From Saccoglossus kowalevskii (lineage: Eukaryota > Hemichordata > Enteropneusta > Harrimaniidae), in contig NW_003107095.1 of assembly GCF_000003605.2 (NCBI RefSeq), positions 18,579 to 48,795 on the forward strand: 30,217 nucleotides of DNA. Reading direction: 5' to 3'. Position 1 is the first letter of the stretch; the number at the start of each line of letters is the position of its first letter. The translations under genes and the position numbers were made by a program. Of the stretch, positions 1 to 30,217 are shown piece by piece. A model generated the notes under the pieces. That model was not told the origin of the DNA. It worked only from the letters and a program-made list of their open reading frames with translations, and searched no databases.

Positions 1-1013
1 GCCATTTGGATATGTTTATGTATTCACAATAGTTTGTAAACATTTCACATCAGTAATAAAAGGTTTATTTGTTTTATAACCCTGTCTGCTATTCTTCAGT
101 AATTACGATGCGATGTATCAATACGTGCATCAACAAAATTATGCTAATGAGGTCATCGCCATCTTGGATTACAAGTGGTAGTTTTTCCCGGCTGTTTCGA
201 CTTGCACTGATCACGGTTACCGGTACTAAAAAAGTAACCGTGCATTGATTACAATACTTACCATACTTTGTAGCCAATTTCAGTGAGTAATACAACTTCA
301 TTCGCTGACATAAAACAAGTTTTATTCTTGAAATTCGACCCTGTGTCTTAGTGTTCCCACAGTTCTTGACCGAGTGCTCAGGTTTATTGAAACCTCGCAT
401 AAATCAAGAAATAAGTTCGTGTACAAAGTGTATGAAAGCATTCCTTTATTTGACCTTATCATACGATCACAAAAAAATCTTTTTTGGGGTGGTCCTCGGG
501 TAAGCGCCCACCCCCAATTTTTCCCAATTTTGTATGTTCAGGCCCCTGGGCGCGTGCCCGGGGTAATACGGTAACATTTTAAATGCCATAATCTTTTCCA
601 TCAAAATGTTGGTGCAACATTTGCTTTTTGTTACAATTTTTTAAAATAATTTTCTTGATAATTTTGTTAAAATGGGTATAACTGCTTATTGGGTACAAGT
701 CTTGATGAAAAATTCGGCCAAAAAATTATGTTGGTTTTATTTTGTGAACGGCGACTTCAAGTTGACTTTGGTTGCTAAAAAGATTGAAGGAAATCACTTT
801 TGAATTAATCTTGGCTGGACTTGACCAGTTCTCCAGCAGGATTTGACCAGTTCCTGGCTGGATTTGACCAGTTCTCAAAAAAATTCACAGTATTTTGATG
901 TACAAGATTCTAAGACAATTTCAAGGGTTACAGTATTTGTCTATTTTTTAACCACTGTTTGAAATAGCATCAGACCAGCACAGCGCCCTCTTGTGATAAG
1001 AGTGAACACTCAC
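1..1013 (-). other. Liprin-alpha intron (3' of exon K), partial
   Basis: No liprin-like exon or other gene is seen. It contains a GC-richer island around 478-575 with a G/C palindrome (GGCCCCTGGGCGCG region) that looks like a foreign repeat fragment, and a short tandem repeat at 813-877. The 103-codon open frame at 89-400 on the minus strand has no recognisable motif and is probably chance. Confidence 0.6.
813..877. repeat. Short tandem repeat, about 22 bp x 3
   Basis: Three adjacent copies of GGATTTGACCAGTTC, starting at about 817, 839 and 860, separated by variants of TGGCT/CAGCA. Confidence 0.75.
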
Positions 1014-26942
<25,929 letters not shown>

Positions 26943-28412
26943 TTAAATTAATTAGTCAATTAACCACATTGCAATAATGATGACAGAACTCCTATCCACA
27001 CATTTCATGAGTGCAAAATAACGTTCCACATACATACATGTATGAACCAAAATTTTACCCATACTCCTGTCTTGGTAAAATAGTACGAGCAGTCGCCATG
27101 GAAACCCAGTCCTACATTCAAAATAACACGACAGAGCTGACATGACAATGCATTGGTCCTGTATATACCACGTTACTGATCAGTTTAAGGTACAGGCGCC
27201 AACATAAAACTCCATTCAAAACATTTTTTTTTCATGGTACTCTATTGCAGGTGCGCTGCTAATAGACGACATATGGTAGCGATACTCTGATATCAGTTGA
27301 CATGACTTATTGACAGCCAGAAGTGGTATTTGGCACAAGAGCAGTCACAATATGTATTCCGTCAATTTCACTTTTCGCTTTATACGGCCAGTCAGTCTTA
27401 TCAAACTAATGTGAACGAATAATACTTGCGTAACACATTACTGAAATAAATTGTTTGAAATAACTGATAGCTACAGACACTGTATTTTTGACACAAAGTG
27501 CAGTAATAGTTTTTCCCACTACATGTACATCGAGTTGTGTCTTGTTTCCAAGATCGTATATTGCCCAATTCATACAGTTCTTTCATTAAAAGACTGCATC
27601 GTGATACATTGTTAAGCGGAATATAGCACTACTCCTATCTTCCACTTCATCAGTATGTCCACTGGAATATCTTTCAGCTTGCCAACTCGCAGGTCACTTT
27701 TTATAAAAAAGATTCTTTGATAAAATTGCGTACATTGTCTGTCATCATATTCAGACACTAGAATTTGATCGGCAGCTTCTTCCCATGTGAATTTTAATCA
27801 CAGATTCCCCGGCGAAACTGACAATTCCACTTTAAATCCATCTTTAATGGAATACCCCCAACCAAGCAGCCAGGGATCGGTGGCTTTTCAAAACTGCAAC
27901 AGCTGCATCAGCAATATCGATTCACTCAGGGTATCGGCCCAATATAGAAACATCTACACTACTAAATAATTATTCTATTTATAAAAAGTTGCTATAATTA
28001 GAAATTGCCAAGCGAATCACTGTTTTAGGCAATGGTCCAAATTTGAACACTCATCAGTATAAACACAAACGATAACTTTCGTAAGTGATCCCTGCAAACA
28101 TTGAGCTGGATCGCTCCCCAAGGTACTAAGTGTTTAAAGCCAATAAGATAAGGAGTCTTAAAGGGTTCCTCAGTTTAATATCTACTGACTCTTCATGAGT
28201 TATCAGTATGGAAATTACTTACATGCTACAGGTGTGTGCGAAATACTGTTTGTTGCACAACAACATCAATGTATCATGGGTAATTTAATTTCTAAAGCTA
28301 AATAATATAAAAGTGTTGTATGCTGCACATGTTTGAATATTGTGTAAACAAACAAATTGTATTCTACACACTTTCTATACATCATATGGTTACTATGTCG
28401 ACAGTGCCATGT

Positions 28413-28615
28413 TAACCTTTTCCCCGCCTCTTGTCATCATTAATTCACAAAGTAGTTCTGTTTATAGTCTGCACTTTTCTTCAGAAGATTGGGTTCAATA
28501 GCCAAATTTTTGAGTAAAAACTAACTCAAATTTTGTCTGTTGGTTCCAAAATTAGGGTTCAATTCCAGAAATATTGAAAGACAAATTTGGGGCGAGAAAG
28601 TCTGGTGGTGAAAAG
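28413..28615 (+). mobile_element. MITE family 1, copy 4
   Basis: Begins TTAACCTTTTCCCCGCC and ends GAAAGTCTGGTGGTGAAAAG. The interior matches copy 1: TTTATAGTCTGCACTTT, CTTCAGAAGATTGGG, CAAATTTTGTCTGTTGG and CCAAAATTAGGGTTCA. About 203 bp, slightly deleted near the right arm. Confidence 0.85.
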
Positions 28616-29249
28616 TCAACATAAAATATGTTGAAAAAGGGAAATTCAGAGGACAGATTGTATGAGGTTACCGGTGGTAATATCAGTACAACGTATGTAC
28701 TGTAGATCTGTATATTCTGAAACAGAATGAGATGTAGGGCCATCATGTATGTGTGCTATAACACCGCAAAAACTGACATTCACATTATCCCCCTCCCCCT
28801 GCTTCTTCTTCAATCTTGTGCTCAATCAAAACCCCGCTTCACTCAGTGGCAATAACGACAACATCCGCAACCATTCGAGTGCGAAGTAACAGACATCTGT
28901 CCGGAAGGCATATTCATCATTATTAAAAAACCACGTTCGCATCCCAACTACCAACTCAAAACATGTAATATCACAAAGTAATAGCATAACTTGACACAAA
29001 GTATACAAAGCAACTGTCAGCTCCATACAAGCATAGTGTTTTATTGCCAATGCCTCTAGCAACAATTTGGGGTTATTTAAGTTCTATCCATGCATGTTAG
29101 TTTAATAAAGAGCTGTTATCGTGCCCATCCATTTTGATTAGCTCCACACCAGCACTGCATACACAATACATTCTCTATTTTTCGTCAACACTGAAGTTAT
29201 ACCTCACCATGCAAAATCAAGCTGGTCGCTTTTTTTTCGATATATACAT

Positions 29250-29366
29250 ATAAACAAGCAGCCTGTCGGCTGAGATAGCTTCGCTGTTAGCAATTCACAT
29301 TTCAATTAAAGAACTGAAGATATCATTAGAAAATGAACAATATGTATAGTGTTGAAGCAATCAGAC
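29250..29366 (+). mobile_element. Second copy of the left end of the array element
   Basis: ATAAACAAGCAGCCTGTCGG, CTGAGATAGCTTCGCTGTTA and the following CACATTTCAATTAAAGAACT run match 9345-9461 with few substitutions, ending about AGCAATCAGAC. It has one repeat unit only, no GGTCCACATG block and no right-end hairpin nearby, so it is a truncated copy. Confidence 0.82.
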
Positions 29367-30135
29367 CTGCTGTTGAAAACATTACTTTTGATTTGAGAAA
29401 GAAAGAAAACCCTAAGTTTCTTTTTCGAAAGAAAAGTTATTGAGAATCTTGCCAATCAGTTCGCAGTCAATGCATTAGTTATTGTTAATTTACAGATCAG
29501 AATAATATGACTAATATGACGTGGTGTTTTGCGGCCAAGATGGTGAGACAAGAAATGCTCAATCCAACACAGACGTACAACTGAAATATACATACATAAA
29601 ATTGTTTAATATTTTGTTAAGTAATGGCCAAGCAGCTTAGAGACTTAGTTGTATTTCCAATTGGTTTGCTTAAAAAGTAAAATCCTATTTCTTGGAAGTT
29701 AAATGCCTTTGTTATACACCGGAGGGCTCAAAAGAGATTTCAGCGAAAATGTCAGCGAAAATGTCAGAGGTTTTCAAATTAGATGACAGATAAAACATTG
29801 TTTAATCTGTCATAAATTTTGAGATGGAATGAGAACAGGACGAATGATGGATAAACGAGAAAACAATCTGTCCATCCATCAATCAAACACAAGAATTTGA
29901 AAACTTTATACAGGAGCATTGTTTTCACCAGGAAACGATTTCAAGAGGCAAAATTGTTTCATCAGTTTGGGAAATATGACACAATTACCCATCCATACAG
30001 TACTTGAGGCAGACACATAAAGTATATGATTTTCTGAACAGTGTAAATAGTATACTACAATAAACAAAAAATTACCTAATCTGTTGGTATTAAAGTGAGA
30101 TATTTTCTATCAATCCAAGTTTTATTTTATTATTA

Positions 30136-30150
30136 ATATATATATATATA
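30136..30150. repeat. (AT)n microsatellite
   Basis: About seven AT dinucleotides close to the right edge. Confidence 0.85.
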
Positions 30151-30217
30151 CATACGTGGACAGAGAAATTAAGACACGACTACATGAGTAAAGTTCACTC
30201 TACAGTACTGTTTCGTA

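Noticed and set aside
89-400. 103-codon frame on the minus strand
   Set aside because: No similarity to the next liprin-alpha exon (which should begin LIQEEKEST-like), no recognisable motif, and composition typical of intron sequence.

Overview
The window is eukaryotic, AT-rich genomic DNA from an animal, most likely a marine invertebrate bilaterian. The reasons are long AT-rich introns, GT-AG splice junctions, abundant short transposon remnants and minisatellites, and one recognisable neuronal scaffold gene. I cannot fix the phylum from the sequence alone; hemichordate, echinoderm, mollusc, brachiopod and similar groups all remain possible.

Only one gene can be supported: the middle part of a liprin-alpha gene (PPFIA family; SYD-2 in C. 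elegans) on the minus strand. Eleven consecutive coding exons run from 26909 down to 1014. Joined, they give 1724 nt, or 574 codons plus 2 nt, with no stop and compatible phases at all ten junctions. The exons encode the central coiled-coil region, from the segment starting [20 protein letters not shown] through the conserved [20 protein letters not shown] segment. The 5' exons lie to the right of the window. The remaining 3' exons, including the SAM domains, lie to the left. Neither promoter nor poly(A) site is present.

Layout from left to right (3' to 5' along the gene): intron with no gene (1-1013); exons K (1014-1237), J (1911-2163), I (3451-3608), H (4687-4818), G (5986-6069), F (7511-7645), E (7866-8012), D (8271-8492) and C (9162-9290); a 16.6 kb intron (9291-25867); exons B (25868-25942) and A (26745-26909); and more than 3.3 kb of upstream intron to the right edge.

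The rest is intronic and rich in repeats. There is a transposon-like element with internal 157-bp tandem units and a terminal hairpin (9345-10663), with a short second copy at 29250. A four-copy MITE family starts TTAACCTTTTCACCACC. Three other MITE-like inverted-repeat elements are present, two flanked by intact TTAA or TA. Minisatellites have periods of 38, 43, 24, 16 and about 22 bp, and there are simple runs. I found no RNA gene, no CRISPR array, no transposase or reverse transcriptase, and no second gene that I can defend. The window does not show a new defence or metabolic system; its interest lies in the liprin-alpha exon structure and the repeat families.
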